Of a stretch of 64,000 nt of DNA, positions 8,732-16,515 are shown one piece after another; within the stretch, counting starts at the first letter, position 1; every line of letters begins with the position of its first letter. The notes beneath the pieces were generated by a model. That model made no database searches, was not told the DNA's origin, and saw only the letters and a list, made by a program, of their open reading frames with translations. Both the position numbers and the translations under genes were made by a program. The stretch lies in assembly GCF_000968685.2 (NCBI RefSeq), contig NZ_LAKD02000072.1:1-64000 (forward strand), in the 5' to 3' direction. Source of the DNA: Streptomyces antioxidans. GTDB lineage: Bacteria > Actinomycetota > Actinomycetes > Streptomycetales > Streptomycetaceae.

Positions 8732-9493
8732 ATGCACCAGCCGCCCCAGCCCGCCCAGCCCGGCCCGCCGCCGCAGCAGCCCGCCGCGCCCGTGCCGTAC
8801 GGCACCCACGTGCCGTACGGCACCCCCGAGACCCCGCGCGTCGCCGTACGCGGCGAGGCCACCCTGGAGGTCGACCCCGAGATCGCCCGGCTCACCATCA
8901 CCATCAGCGCCCGCGGCGCCGACCGGCGCACCGCGCTGGAGGACCTCACCCGCCGCAACAACGAGGTCCTTGAGCTGGTGAGGTCCTACGGCGAGGCGGT
9001 CGAGAAGCTGGAGACCGGCGCCTTCTCGGTCGCCCCCGAGATCAACCCCAAGAGCCGCCACGAGCGGGTACGGGCCTATCACGGCCGGGTGCACCTCACC
9101 GCGGCCCTGACCGACTTCACCGCCCTGGGCGAGCTCACCACCCGCCTCGCCGACCTCGAGCTCACCCGCGTCGACGGCCCCCGGTGGGGGCTGCGCCCCG
9201 ACTCGCCCGCGTACGGCCGGGCCCGGCAGCAGGCGGTGCGCGAGGCCGTGCAGCGGGCCCGCGAGTACGCCGGAGCGCTCGGCGCCCGGCTGGTGGCGCT
9301 CACCGAGCTCGCCGACCTCGAGGTGGAGGAGGGTCCCTTCCAGCCCGCGGGCGTCGCCGCCCCGCGCACCCGGTCCGGCTACGGCGGCCCCGCCGACCGG
9401 GACGCCGTCGCCGCGCTCGACCTCGAACCGCAGCGCCAGACGGTGTTCGCGCACGTCAACGCGCGCTTCACCATGACCCCGCCCGAGCTCTGA
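8732..9493 (+). CDS. SIMPL-domain (DUF541, YggE-like) protein
   Basis: A 253-aa protein whose residues from about 35 onward match the SIMPL/DUF541 domain: RVAVRGEATLEVDPEIARL at the start, then helical and beta segments ending in a C-terminal strand VFAHVNARFTM. The first 33 residues are Pro/Gln rich with a duplicated VPYGT motif and show no signal peptide, so it is probably cytosolic. The biochemical role of the family is unknown; E. coli YggE is linked to oxidative stress. GGGAG lies 7 nt before ATG 8732. It is divergent from the nucleotidase gene with 106 bp between starts; TAGATT at 8672-8677 is a possible -10 box. Confidence 0.85.
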   Translation: MHQPPQPAQPGPPPQQPAAPVPYGTHVPYGTPETPRVAVRGEATLEVDPEIARLTITISARGADRRTALEDLTRRNNEVLELVRSYGEAVEKLETGAFSVAPEINPKSRHERVRAYHGRVHLTAALTDFTALGELTTRLADLELTRVDGPRWGLRPDSPAYGRARQQAVREAVQRAREYAGALGARLVALTELADLEVEEGPFQPAGVAAPRTRSGYGGPADRDAVAALDLEPQRQTVFAHVNARFTMTPPEL

Positions 9494-9637
9494 AACACCT
9501 CATCCGGAGCCCCGGAACCACCCTCCGAAACGCTCATCGGAGCGGCCCACTGCACGTTTCATTAGTTGTCAATAACCTGCCATGCAAAGGCCATGGAGGA
9601 GTGTGAAGTTCTCGGTTCTTTACTAGCCGGTAAGTCA

Positions 9638-9643
9638 TAGGCT
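9638..9643 (+). promoter_or_regulatory. -10 box of a probable leaderless promoter (pyk)
   Basis: TAGGCT ends 7 nt before the pyk ATG at 9651. There is no Shine-Dalgarno sequence between it and the start codon, which favours leaderless translation. No clear -35 element. Confidence 0.5.
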
Positions 9644-9650
9644 CGGCGGC

Positions 9651-11081
9651 ATGCGCCGAGCAAAAATCGTCTGTACTTTGGGACCCGCCACCGACTCGTA
9701 CGAGCAGATCAAGGCACTCATCGAGGCCGGAATGGACGTGGCCCGCTTCAACCTCAGCCACGGCACCTATGCCGAGCACGAGGAGCGTTATCGGCGAGTG
9801 CGCAAAGCCTCGCTGGAAACCGGTCGCAGCGTCGGCATCCTCGCCGACCTTCAAGGTCCGAAGATTCGGCTCGGCCGTTTCCGCGAGGGGCCGGTACTCC
9901 TTGAACGCGGGGATGAGTTCACCATCACCGTAGAACCCATCGAGGGCGACCGGTTCCGCTGCGGCACCACCTACGAGGGGCTGGCGGGCGACGTCAGCAA
10001 GGGCGAGCGGATCCTCGTCGACGACGGCCGGGTCACCCTCGAGGTCGTCGACGTCGACGGCCCCCGGGTGCACACCATCGCCATCGAGGGCGGCATGATC
10101 TCCGACCACAAGGGGCTCAACCTCCCCGGTGTGGCCGTCTCGGTCCCCGCGCTGTCCAAGAAGGACATCGAGGACCTGCGCTGGGCCCTGCGCATCGGCG
10201 CCGATGTCATCGCCCTCTCCTTCGTCCGCAACGGCGACGACGTCGTGGACGTCCACCGGGTGATGGCCGAGGAGGACCGCCGGCTCCCGGTCATCGCCAA
10301 GGTCGAGAAGCCGCAGGCGGTGGAGAACCTCGAGGGGATCGTCGACGCCTTCGACGGCATCATGGTCGCCCGCGGCGACCTCGGCGTGGAGATGCCGCTG
10401 GAGCAGGTGCCGATCGTCCAGAAGCGCGCGATCAAGCTGGCCAGGCGGAACGCCAAGCCGGTGATCGTCGCCACCCAGATGCTCGACTCCATGATCGAGA
10501 ACTCCCGCCCCACCCGGGCCGAGGCGTCCGACGTCGCCAACGCGGTGATCGACGGCACGGACGCGGTGATGCTCTCGGGCGAGACCAGCGTCGGCAAGTA
10601 CCCGATCGTCACGGTCAAGACCATGGGCCGCATCGTGGCCGCCGCCGAGGAGGACATCCTCGCCAGGGGCCTGCCCCCGCTCACCGAGCGCAGCAAGCCC
10701 CGCACCCAGGGCGGCGCGGTGGCCCGCGCGGCGGCCGAGATGGGCGACTTCCTCGGTGCGAAGTGCCTCGTCGCCTTCACCCAGTCCGGCGACACCGTGC
10801 GCCGCCTCTCCCGCTACCGCTCCCCGATCCCCCTCCTGGCCTTCACCCCGGAGCCGGGCACCCGCTCCCAGCTCAATCTGACCTGGGGCGTGGAGACCTT
10901 CCTCGGCCCGAAGGTCGATTCCACGGACGAGATGGTGGCCCAGGTGGACGAGGAACTGCTGCGCCTCGGCCGCTGCAAGAAGGGCGACCTGGTCATCATC
11001 ACCGCCGGTTCCCCACCCGGCGTCTCCGGCTCCACCAATCTGGTCCGCGTCCACCACATCGGCGCGGACGACCTGAGGTAA
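9651..11081 (+). CDS. pyk: Pyruvate kinase
   Basis: A 476-aa cytosolic glycolytic enzyme converting phosphoenolpyruvate and ADP to pyruvate and ATP. The N-terminus MRRAKIVCTLGPAT, the substrate-binding ARFNLSHG, LADLQGPKIR, the catalytic-lysine region VIAKVEKPQAVENL, and the metal-binding MVARGDLGVE are all present, followed by ATQMLDSMI and MLSGETSVGKYP and a C-terminal regulatory domain ending in TNLVRVHHIG. Length is typical. The start codon is preceded closely by a -10 box and has no Shine-Dalgarno. A perfect hairpin terminator follows 18 bp after the stop. Confidence 0.97.
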   Translation: MRRAKIVCTLGPATDSYEQIKALIEAGMDVARFNLSHGTYAEHEERYRRVRKASLETGRSVGILADLQGPKIRLGRFREGPVLLERGDEFTITVEPIEGDRFRCGTTYEGLAGDVSKGERILVDDGRVTLEVVDVDGPRVHTIAIEGGMISDHKGLNLPGVAVSVPALSKKDIEDLRWALRIGADVIALSFVRNGDDVVDVHRVMAEEDRRLPVIAKVEKPQAVENLEGIVDAFDGIMVARGDLGVEMPLEQVPIVQKRAIKLARRNAKPVIVATQMLDSMIENSRPTRAEASDVANAVIDGTDAVMLSGETSVGKYPIVTVKTMGRIVAAAEEDILARGLPPLTERSKPRTQGGAVARAAAEMGDFLGAKCLVAFTQSGDTVRRLSRYRSPIPLLAFTPEPGTRSQLNLTWGVETFLGPKVDSTDEMVAQVDEELLRLGRCKKGDLVIITAGSPPGVSGSTNLVRVHHIGADDLR

Positions 11082-11098
11082 CCGAGCCTCGCTCCTGG

Positions 11099-11129
11099 GG
11101 GCCGAAGCACTGGTTCAGTGCTTCGGCCC
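11099..11129 (+). terminator. Terminator hairpin after pyk
   Basis: GGGCCGAAGCACTG and CAGTGCTTCGGCCC form a perfect 14-bp stem with a 3-nt loop, directly downstream of pyk. No long T-run follows, as is usual in this group. Confidence 0.85.
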
Positions 11130-11176
11130 GACGTGGTATTCCGCAGGGGCGTTCACTTCATCGAGTGAAGAAGATT

Positions 11177-11199
11177 GATTCCAATGTGACCTTGGAATC
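11177..11199 (-). terminator. Probable terminator hairpin of the tRNA gene
   Basis: On the minus strand GATTCCAA-N7-TTGGAATC forms an 8-bp stem just past the tRNA 3' end, followed by AATCTTCTTC. A second small dyad, TTCACT/AGTGAA at 11152-11169, lies beyond it. Confidence 0.5.
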
Positions 11200-11209
11200 G
11201 AAGGAAAAG

Positions 11210-11284
11210 TGCCCCGGGTCGGACTCGAACCGACACTGTATGGGTTTTGAATCCATTGCCTGCTGCCAATTGGGCTACCGGGGC
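11210..11284 (-). tRNA. Atypical class I tRNA, anticodon CAA (reads as Leu)
   Basis: Read on the minus strand, the acceptor stem GCCCCGG (from 11284) pairs with CCGGGGC, with discriminator A at 11210. The D-arm has three pairs around AATTGGCAGC, the T-arm GTCGG-TTCGAGT-CCGAC is perfect, and the anticodon loop TTCAAAA gives CAA, the anticodon for the Leu codon TTG. The variable loop is only 5 nt and the total is 74 nt plus the discriminator, whereas true tRNA-Leu is class II with a long variable arm. The closing anticodon-stem pair is A-C, so the loop could be read as 9 nt. CCA is not encoded. The D-loop resembles tRNA-Gln. Charging identity is therefore uncertain. Confidence 0.75.
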
Positions 11285-11381
11285 TTGCAGTTTCGAAGGT
11301 CACCGATGACCCGCTGCGCGTCCACCCTACCGCAGCTAGGTAGGCTCGTGGTGCCCACCTGCCAGGAAAACGAGGAGCACA

Positions 11382-12023
11382 GTGAGCACCGCTGACGCCC
11401 CCGACGCGCAGTCGCACGTCCCGCCGCAGACAACCCGCGTCGTCATCGCCGAGGACGAGGCGCTCATCCGCCTCGACCTCAAGGAGATGCTCGAGGAGGA
11501 GGGGTACTCCGTCGTCGGCGAGGCGGGCGACGGGGAGACGGCTGTCGCGCTCGCCCAGGAGCACCACCCCGATCTCGTCATCCTCGATGTGAAGATGCCG
11601 GTGCTCGACGGCATCTCAGCCGCCGAGCGGATCGCGGCCGACCGCATCGCCCCCGTACTGATGCTGACCGCCTTCTCCCAGCGCGAACTGGTCGAACGGG
11701 CCCGGGACGCCGGGGCGATGGCGTATCTCGTGAAGCCGTTCAGCAAGAGCGATGTGGTCCCGGCCATCGAGATGGCCGTCTCCCGCTTCACCGAGCTGAA
11801 GACCCTGGAGCAGGAGGTCGCCGACCTCTCCCAGCGGCTGGAGACCCGCAAGCTGGTCGACCGGGCCAAGAGCGTCCTGCAGACCCAGTACGGACTCACC
11901 GAGCCCGCCGCCTTCCGATGGATCCAGAAGACCTCGATGGACCGCCGGCTGTCCATGCAGCAGGTGGCGGAGGCCGTCATCGAGGACGCGGCGGAGAAGA
12001 AGTCCGCCAACAAGGAGCAGTAA
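11382..12023 (+). CDS. pdtaR: ANTAR-domain response regulator (PdtaR-like)
   Basis: A 213-aa cytosolic two-component response regulator. Residues about 18-135 form a receiver domain: VVIAEDEALIRLDL carries the acidic pocket, LVILDVKMP the phospho-acceptor aspartate, LTAF the conserved threonine, and YLVKPFSKSD the lysine. Residues 145-205 form an ANTAR RNA-binding domain (LETRKLVDRAKSVLQ, then AFRWIQKTSMDRRLSM). Such proteins bind dual stem-loops in transcripts and act by antitermination when phosphorylated, usually by a PdtaS-type kinase, which is not in this window. The start is GTG 11382 with GAGGAG 4 nt upstream. A strong bidirectional terminator follows. Confidence 0.93.
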   Translation: MSTADAPDAQSHVPPQTTRVVIAEDEALIRLDLKEMLEEEGYSVVGEAGDGETAVALAQEHHPDLVILDVKMPVLDGISAAERIAADRIAPVLMLTAFSQRELVERARDAGAMAYLVKPFSKSDVVPAIEMAVSRFTELKTLEQEVADLSQRLETRKLVDRAKSVLQTQYGLTEPAAFRWIQKTSMDRRLSMQQVAEAVIEDAAEKKSANKEQ

Positions 12024-12029
12024 GCGGGG

Positions 12030-12070
12030 GGAAGGGCCCGCACCGCCGCTTCGGCGGTGCGGGCCCTTCC
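12030..12070. terminator. Bidirectional terminator between pdtaR and livF
   Basis: A perfect 19-bp stem, GGAAGGGCCCGCACCGCCG and its complement, with a 3-nt loop, lies between two convergent genes and can serve both. It is followed by a 15-bp direct repeat, CGTAGGCGTCGGCCC, at 12071-12100. Confidence 0.88.
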
Positions 12071-12099
12071 GTAGGCGTCGGCCCCGTAGGCGTCGGCCC

Positions 12100-12816
12100 T
12101 CAGTCCTCGCCGAGGTACGCCTTCCGCACCGACTCGTCGTGCAGCAGCGTCTCCCCGGTCCCCGACAGCACGATGTTGCCGATCTCCATCACATGGCCCT
12201 GGTCGGCCAGCGACAGGGCCGCCTGGGCGTTCTGCTCGACCAGCAGGATCGTCGTGCCCTGGGACTTGAGCTCGGCGATGGTCTGCATGATCTTCTGCAT
12301 CATGATCGGTGAGAGGCCCATCGAGGGCTCGTCGAGCATCAGCAGCTTGGGCCGGGACATCAGGGCCCGCCCCATCGCGAGCATCTGCTGCTCACCGCCG
12401 GAGAGGGTGCCCGCCGCCTGGTTGCGGCGTTCGCCGAGGATGGGGAAGAGCTCGTACGCGTGCCGGATGTCCGCGGCTATGCCGTCCGCGTCCTTCCGGA
12501 GGAACGCTCCGAGCTGGAGGTTCTCGGCGATCGACAGCCGCGGGAAGATATGCCGCCCCTCGGGCGAGTGGGCCAGTCCCAGGGAGACGATCTTGTGCGC
12601 GGGGACGCCCCGCAGTGGCTTGCCGTCGAAGCGTATCTCCCCGCCGAGCGGCTGGAGCAGACCGGACAGGGTGCGCAGCGTGGTCGTCTTGCCCGCGCCG
12701 TTGGTACCGATGAGGGTGACGACCTGTCCGGCCTCGACGCTGAACGAGATGCCCTTGACGGCCTCGATCTTGCCGTAGGCGACCCGCAGGTCCTCGACCT
12801 CGAGCAGTGCGGTCAC
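12100..12816 (-). CDS. livF: Branched-chain amino acid ABC transporter ATPase LivF
   Basis: A 238-aa ATP-hydrolysing subunit of a high-affinity importer for leucine, isoleucine, valine or related compounds. Walker A is GTNGAGKTT, the signature is TLSGGEQQML, and Walker B is LLMLDEPSMGLSP, with the switch histidine in ILLVEQNAQ replaced by N, as is common in LivF. It acts at the inner face of the membrane with LivG on LivH and LivM. The start is GTG 12816, whose GTGA overlaps the stop of livG, so the genes are translationally coupled. It is the last gene of the liv operon. Confidence 0.93.
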   Translation of the reverse strand: MTALLEVEDLRVAYGKIEAVKGISFSVEAGQVVTLIGTNGAGKTTTLRTLSGLLQPLGGEIRFDGKPLRGVPAHKIVSLGLAHSPEGRHIFPRLSIAENLQLGAFLRKDADGIAADIRHAYELFPILGERRNQAAGTLSGGEQQMLAMGRALMSRPKLLMLDEPSMGLSPIMMQKIMQTIAELKSQGTTILLVEQNAQAALSLADQGHVMEIGNIVLSGTGETLLHDESVRKAYLGED

Positions 12817-13718
12817 TGTCCGTCCTCCGTACGTGCTGTGGGGCCCCGCTGGGCCTCGTCCTGCGTGGCCCCGCCCGTGGCCCCGGACTCCGCGGCCTCG
12901 ACCTCGGCGGCCTCCTCCGCGCCCGGTGCGCCCTCGAAGGGGGTGCCGAGGTAGGCGGCGATGACGCGCTCATCGCTCTGGACGGTCTCCGAGGTGCCTT
13001 CGACGAGCTTCTGGCCCTGGACGAGCACGGCGACCCGGTCGCAGAGGTTGAAGATGAAGCGCATGTCGTGCTCGATGACGAGCACGGCGGTGCCCAGGTC
13101 CCGGATGGCGAAGACCAGTTCCTCGGTGGCGCGGGTCTCCTGGGGGTTCATTCCGGCGGTGGGCTCGTCGAGGAGCAGCAGCCCGGGGTCGCTGGCGAGG
13201 GCCCGGGCGATCTCCAGCTTGCGCTGTTCGCCGTAGGGGAGGTTGCGGGAGAGGTGGTCGGCCTTGTCGGCGAGGCCGGTGAACTCCAGGAGTTCCATGG
13301 CGCGGGCCTTGGAGGCGGTCTCGGCGCGCTTGAAGCCGGGGCCGCGCAGCAGGGCCGACCACAGGCCCTCCTTGGTGCGGGTGTGGCGGCCGACGAGCAC
13401 GTTCTCCAGGACCGTCATATTGGCGAAGAGCCGGATGTTCTGGAAGGTGCGCGCGATGCCCGCCTGGGTGACCAGATGGGGCTTGGGCGGGAGCACGGTG
13501 CCCCGGTAGGCGACGCTGCCCTCGGTGGGGACGTAGAGACCGGTGAGGCAGTTGAAGAAGGTGGTCTTGCCCGCGCCGTTGGGCCCGATGAGACCGACGA
13601 TCTCGCCGGGGTGGACATCGAGGTCGACCGCTTGGACGGCCGTGAGCCCGCCGAAGCGCATGGTGACGCCGGTGGCGGTGAGCACGGGGGAGGTCGTGGT
13701 GGTGGTCATCGCTGTCAT
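12813..13718 (-). CDS. livG: Branched-chain amino acid ABC transporter ATPase LivG
   Basis: A 301-aa ATPase subunit with Walker A GPNGAGKTT, signature LPYGEQRKLEIARAL, Walker B LLLLDEPTAGMNP and the switch histidine in VLVIEHDMRF. LivG differs from LivF by its longer helical insert (GLWSALLRGPGFKRAE region). The chosen ATG at 13718 overlaps the livM stop by ATGA and has GGCGGAGG upstream. A Glu/Ala-rich tail of about 35 residues follows the domain. It works with LivF as the ATPase pair of the importer. Confidence 0.93.
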   Translation of the reverse strand: MTAMTTTTTSPVLTATGVTMRFGGLTAVQAVDLDVHPGEIVGLIGPNGAGKTTFFNCLTGLYVPTEGSVAYRGTVLPPKPHLVTQAGIARTFQNIRLFANMTVLENVLVGRHTRTKEGLWSALLRGPGFKRAETASKARAMELLEFTGLADKADHLSRNLPYGEQRKLEIARALASDPGLLLLDEPTAGMNPQETRATEELVFAIRDLGTAVLVIEHDMRFIFNLCDRVAVLVQGQKLVEGTSETVQSDERVIAAYLGTPFEGAPGAEEAAEVEAAESGATGGATQDEAQRGPTARTEDGQ

Positions 13719-15469
13719 GCCTCCGCCTTGGTGACGCCGACGGCACCGTCCTTGAGTCCGGTGGCGCCGGGGACGTCGAGCTGGCCGGTCTCGTGGTATT
13801 CGAGCTGCTGCCGCCGGTTGGGGACGATCCCCTCGGGGCGGAAGCGCATCAGCAGGATGAGCGCGATGCCGAAGGCGAGCAGCTGGTAGTCCTGGAGGAA
13901 CTCCAGCTTCTTGGGGATCAGATAGAGCAGGGTGGCGCCGAGCAGCGGGCCGCCGATGGTGCCCATGCCGCCGAGGATGACGGCGGCCACCAGGAAGGTG
14001 GAGTTGGGCGGCACGGGTCCGGCGAAGACGTACTGCTCGGGGACGACCGTGGACTGGAAGTGGGCCCATACGGCGCCGGCCACCCCGGCCAGGGTGGCGC
14101 CGAGCGCGAAGGCGATGAGCTTGACCCGGAATCCGTTGATGCCCATCGCGGTGGCGGCGGTCTCGTCCTCGCGGATGGCGACCCAGGCGCGGCCGATGCG
14201 GGAGTTGCCCGCCCGGCTGAAGATCAGTACGACGACCACCGTGACCAGCAGCATCAGCAGGTAGTAGTTGCCGTTGGAGTCGAGGGTGACTCCGCCGACG
14301 CTGTGGTCGTCGTTGAAGTTGAACCCGAAGATCTCCAGCGGGGGGATGTTGGGGATGCCGTCGGGGCCGTTGGTGACGGAGGGGCCCGAGGTGCCGTCGA
14401 GGTTCAGCATGGCGAGACGGAAGATCTCTCCGAAGCCGAGGGTCACGATGGCGAGGTAGTCGCCGCGCAGCCGCAGGGTCGGGGCGCCGATGACCACGCC
14501 GAAGATCAGGGAGACCACTCCGCCGGTGATCACGGCGGCCCAGAACGGGAACTTGACGTCGATCGTCGAGGCGGTGGATCCGGAGACCAGGGCGGCGGTG
14601 TAGGCACCGACGCCGAGGAAGGCGACGTACCCGAGGTCGAGGAGGCCCGCGAGGCCGACGACGATGTTCAGACCGAGGGCGACGGTCGCGAAGATGGCGA
14701 TGTTGACGCCCAGTTCGGTGAAGCTGGACTTGTCCTGGAAGAACGGGAAGACGATCGCGGTGATCAGCGCCGCCACCAGGGTGACGGAGCGGTAGGAGGT
14801 GGTGAGCTCGCTGATCCGGCTGATGAGCCCGGCCTTGACCAGGGCGACGGCGGCGAATCCGACGGCGATGAGGTAGCCGAGGAACGGCTCGGGGTGGTCG
14901 GCGTCGGTCTGGATGCCGTAGTTGACCACGTAGAGGCCGATGGCGAAGACCGCCGCGATGATCAGGATCTCGGCCCAGGAGGGCAGCTCCTTGGGGCGGC
15001 GCAGCGGGCGGCTGTCGTCCGGGAGCAGAAAGGTGGTGGCCACGGGCGCGGCGGTCACCACGGCGGCTATCCAGCCGCCGGGTTCCAGGTTGACCAGGCC
15101 GTCCAGATCCACCGCGATGGCGATGACGGTGAACCAGGTGACGGCGAAGGTGCCGAGGGCCAGCAGCCGCAGGGCCTGGGTGGAGCCGCTGGGGGTGAGC
15201 CAGCGCAGGCCCTTCAGATCGAGGGCGGCGAGCGCGAAGACGCCGGTGGCGATACCCAGGACGAGGGTGAGGAGCTGCAGTCCGCCGGGGTAGCCGTAGA
15301 CGGTCAGATCGCCGGGGAACTCGGCGGTCCAGGTCCAGGCGAGGAAGGTGGAGACGACGGCGGCGGCGCCGCCGGCCGCGGTGAGGGCCCGGAGCAAGGT
15401 GGTGCGCGGGGCGGGTGCGCCGGCCTCGGCCGTGGGCACGGAGGTGGGCTGGGTCTTGTCGGTGGTCAT
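13715..15469 (-). CDS. livM: Branched-chain amino acid ABC transporter permease LivM, long form
   Basis: A 584-aa integral membrane permease. The conserved LivM core begins near residue 230 with VNIAIFATVALGLNIVVGLAGLLDLG and includes the EAA-like loop FRVKLIAFALGATLAGVAGA. About 200 extra N-terminal residues contain several additional hydrophobic segments (for example AAAVVSTFLAWTW and LLTLVLGIATGVFALAAL), so it is much longer than the usual 300-420 aa. It pairs with LivH to form the channel. ATG 15469 lies 12 bp after livH in the operon. Confidence 0.92.
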   Translation of the reverse strand: MTTDKTQPTSVPTAEAGAPAPRTTLLRALTAAGGAAAVVSTFLAWTWTAEFPGDLTVYGYPGGLQLLTLVLGIATGVFALAALDLKGLRWLTPSGSTQALRLLALGTFAVTWFTVIAIAVDLDGLVNLEPGGWIAAVVTAAPVATTFLLPDDSRPLRRPKELPSWAEILIIAAVFAIGLYVVNYGIQTDADHPEPFLGYLIAVGFAAVALVKAGLISRISELTTSYRSVTLVAALITAIVFPFFQDKSSFTELGVNIAIFATVALGLNIVVGLAGLLDLGYVAFLGVGAYTAALVSGSTASTIDVKFPFWAAVITGGVVSLIFGVVIGAPTLRLRGDYLAIVTLGFGEIFRLAMLNLDGTSGPSVTNGPDGIPNIPPLEIFGFNFNDDHSVGGVTLDSNGNYYLLMLLVTVVVVLIFSRAGNSRIGRAWVAIREDETAATAMGINGFRVKLIAFALGATLAGVAGAVWAHFQSTVVPEQYVFAGPVPPNSTFLVAAVILGGMGTIGGPLLGATLLYLIPKKLEFLQDYQLLAFGIALILLMRFRPEGIVPNRRQQLEYHETGQLDVPGATGLKDGAVGVTKAEA

Positions 15470-15481
15470 CGGTTCACTCCC

Positions 15482-16414
15482 TCACGCCCGGTCCGCTACG
15501 CGTTCGCCGAGCAGGCCCTGTGGCCTGACCAGCAGGACGACGATGAGCAGGGTGAAGGCCCATACGTCCTTCCAGGCACCGCCGCCGAGCTGGTCCATCC
15601 CGGGGATGTCCTGGATGTACTTGATGGCCAGGGCCTCGACGACGCCCAGGACGACACCGCCGAGCATGGCGCCGTAGATGTTGCCGATGCCGCCGAGCAC
15701 GGCCGCGGTGAACGCCTTGAGACCGGCGATGAAGCCCATCTCGAAGTTGATCTGGCCGTACTTGAGCCCGTGGGAGAGGGCCGCGACGGCGGCGAACACA
15801 CCGCCGATGGCGAAGGCCATCACGATGATGCGGTCGGTGTTGATGCCCATGAGCTTGGCGGTGTCGGGGTCCTGCGCGGTGGCCTGCATGGCGCGGCCGG
15901 CCCGGCTCTTGGAGACGAACAGCCCGAGGGCGAGCATGCACAGCGGTGCGGCGATGAGGAGGAAGGCGTCGCCGCGCTGGATGTGCAGATTGTCGAGGAT
16001 CTCGAACGACGAGCCTTCGAACTGCGGGAAGCTGCGGGGCTTCTTGGCGTCGGGGTAGAAGGCCCAGACGGCCTGCTGCAGTGCGATGGAGAGGCCGATC
16101 GCGGTGATCAGGGGGGCGAGCCGGGGGCCGCCGCGCAGGGGCCGGTAGGCGAAGCGTTCCGCCGCGGTGGCGATGGCGACCGAGGCGACGATGCCGCCGA
16201 TCAGCATCAGGGGCAGGGCGAGGGAGAGCGCGGTGCCGCTGGGCAGCCAGATGTAGATGCTGAGGGCCCCGAAGCCCCCGATCATGAAGATCTCGCCATG
16301 GGCGAAGTTGATGAGCTGGACGATGCCGTAGACCATGGTGTACCCGATGGCGATCAAGCCGTAGAGGGCGCCGAGGGTCAGGCCGTTGACCAGCGTTTGC
16401 GGCAGTTCGTGCAC
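15482..16414 (-). CDS. livH: Branched-chain amino acid ABC transporter permease LivH
   Basis: A 310-aa permease with about eight hydrophobic segments. It has the family signature GLTLGALYGLIAIGYTMVYG at the N-terminus followed by INFAHGEIFMIGGF, and an EAA-like loop around KLMGINTDRIIVMAF. It partners LivM. The GTG start at 16414 has GGAGG 6-7 nt upstream. It is the second gene of the operon, 101 bp after the binding-protein gene. Confidence 0.93.
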   Translation of the reverse strand: MHELPQTLVNGLTLGALYGLIAIGYTMVYGIVQLINFAHGEIFMIGGFGALSIYIWLPSGTALSLALPLMLIGGIVASVAIATAAERFAYRPLRGGPRLAPLITAIGLSIALQQAVWAFYPDAKKPRSFPQFEGSSFEILDNLHIQRGDAFLLIAAPLCMLALGLFVSKSRAGRAMQATAQDPDTAKLMGINTDRIIVMAFAIGGVFAAVAALSHGLKYGQINFEMGFIAGLKAFTAAVLGGIGNIYGAMLGGVVLGVVEALAIKYIQDIPGMDQLGGGAWKDVWAFTLLIVVLLVRPQGLLGERVADRA

Positions 16415-16515
16415 CGCAGGGCCTCCGATGAGCGTGTCGGATATGACACCGCGCGAGGGCGATGGGTACGCCCTCGCGCGGATTCGTTTCGTGGGTGTGC
16501 GGATTGCCGCCGGCG

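Noticed and set aside
15459..15467. TTGTCGGTG in the livM N-terminus as another damage promoter
   Set aside because: It lies on the non-coding strand inside a gene, has no TANNNT after 8 nt and no gene downstream in that direction.
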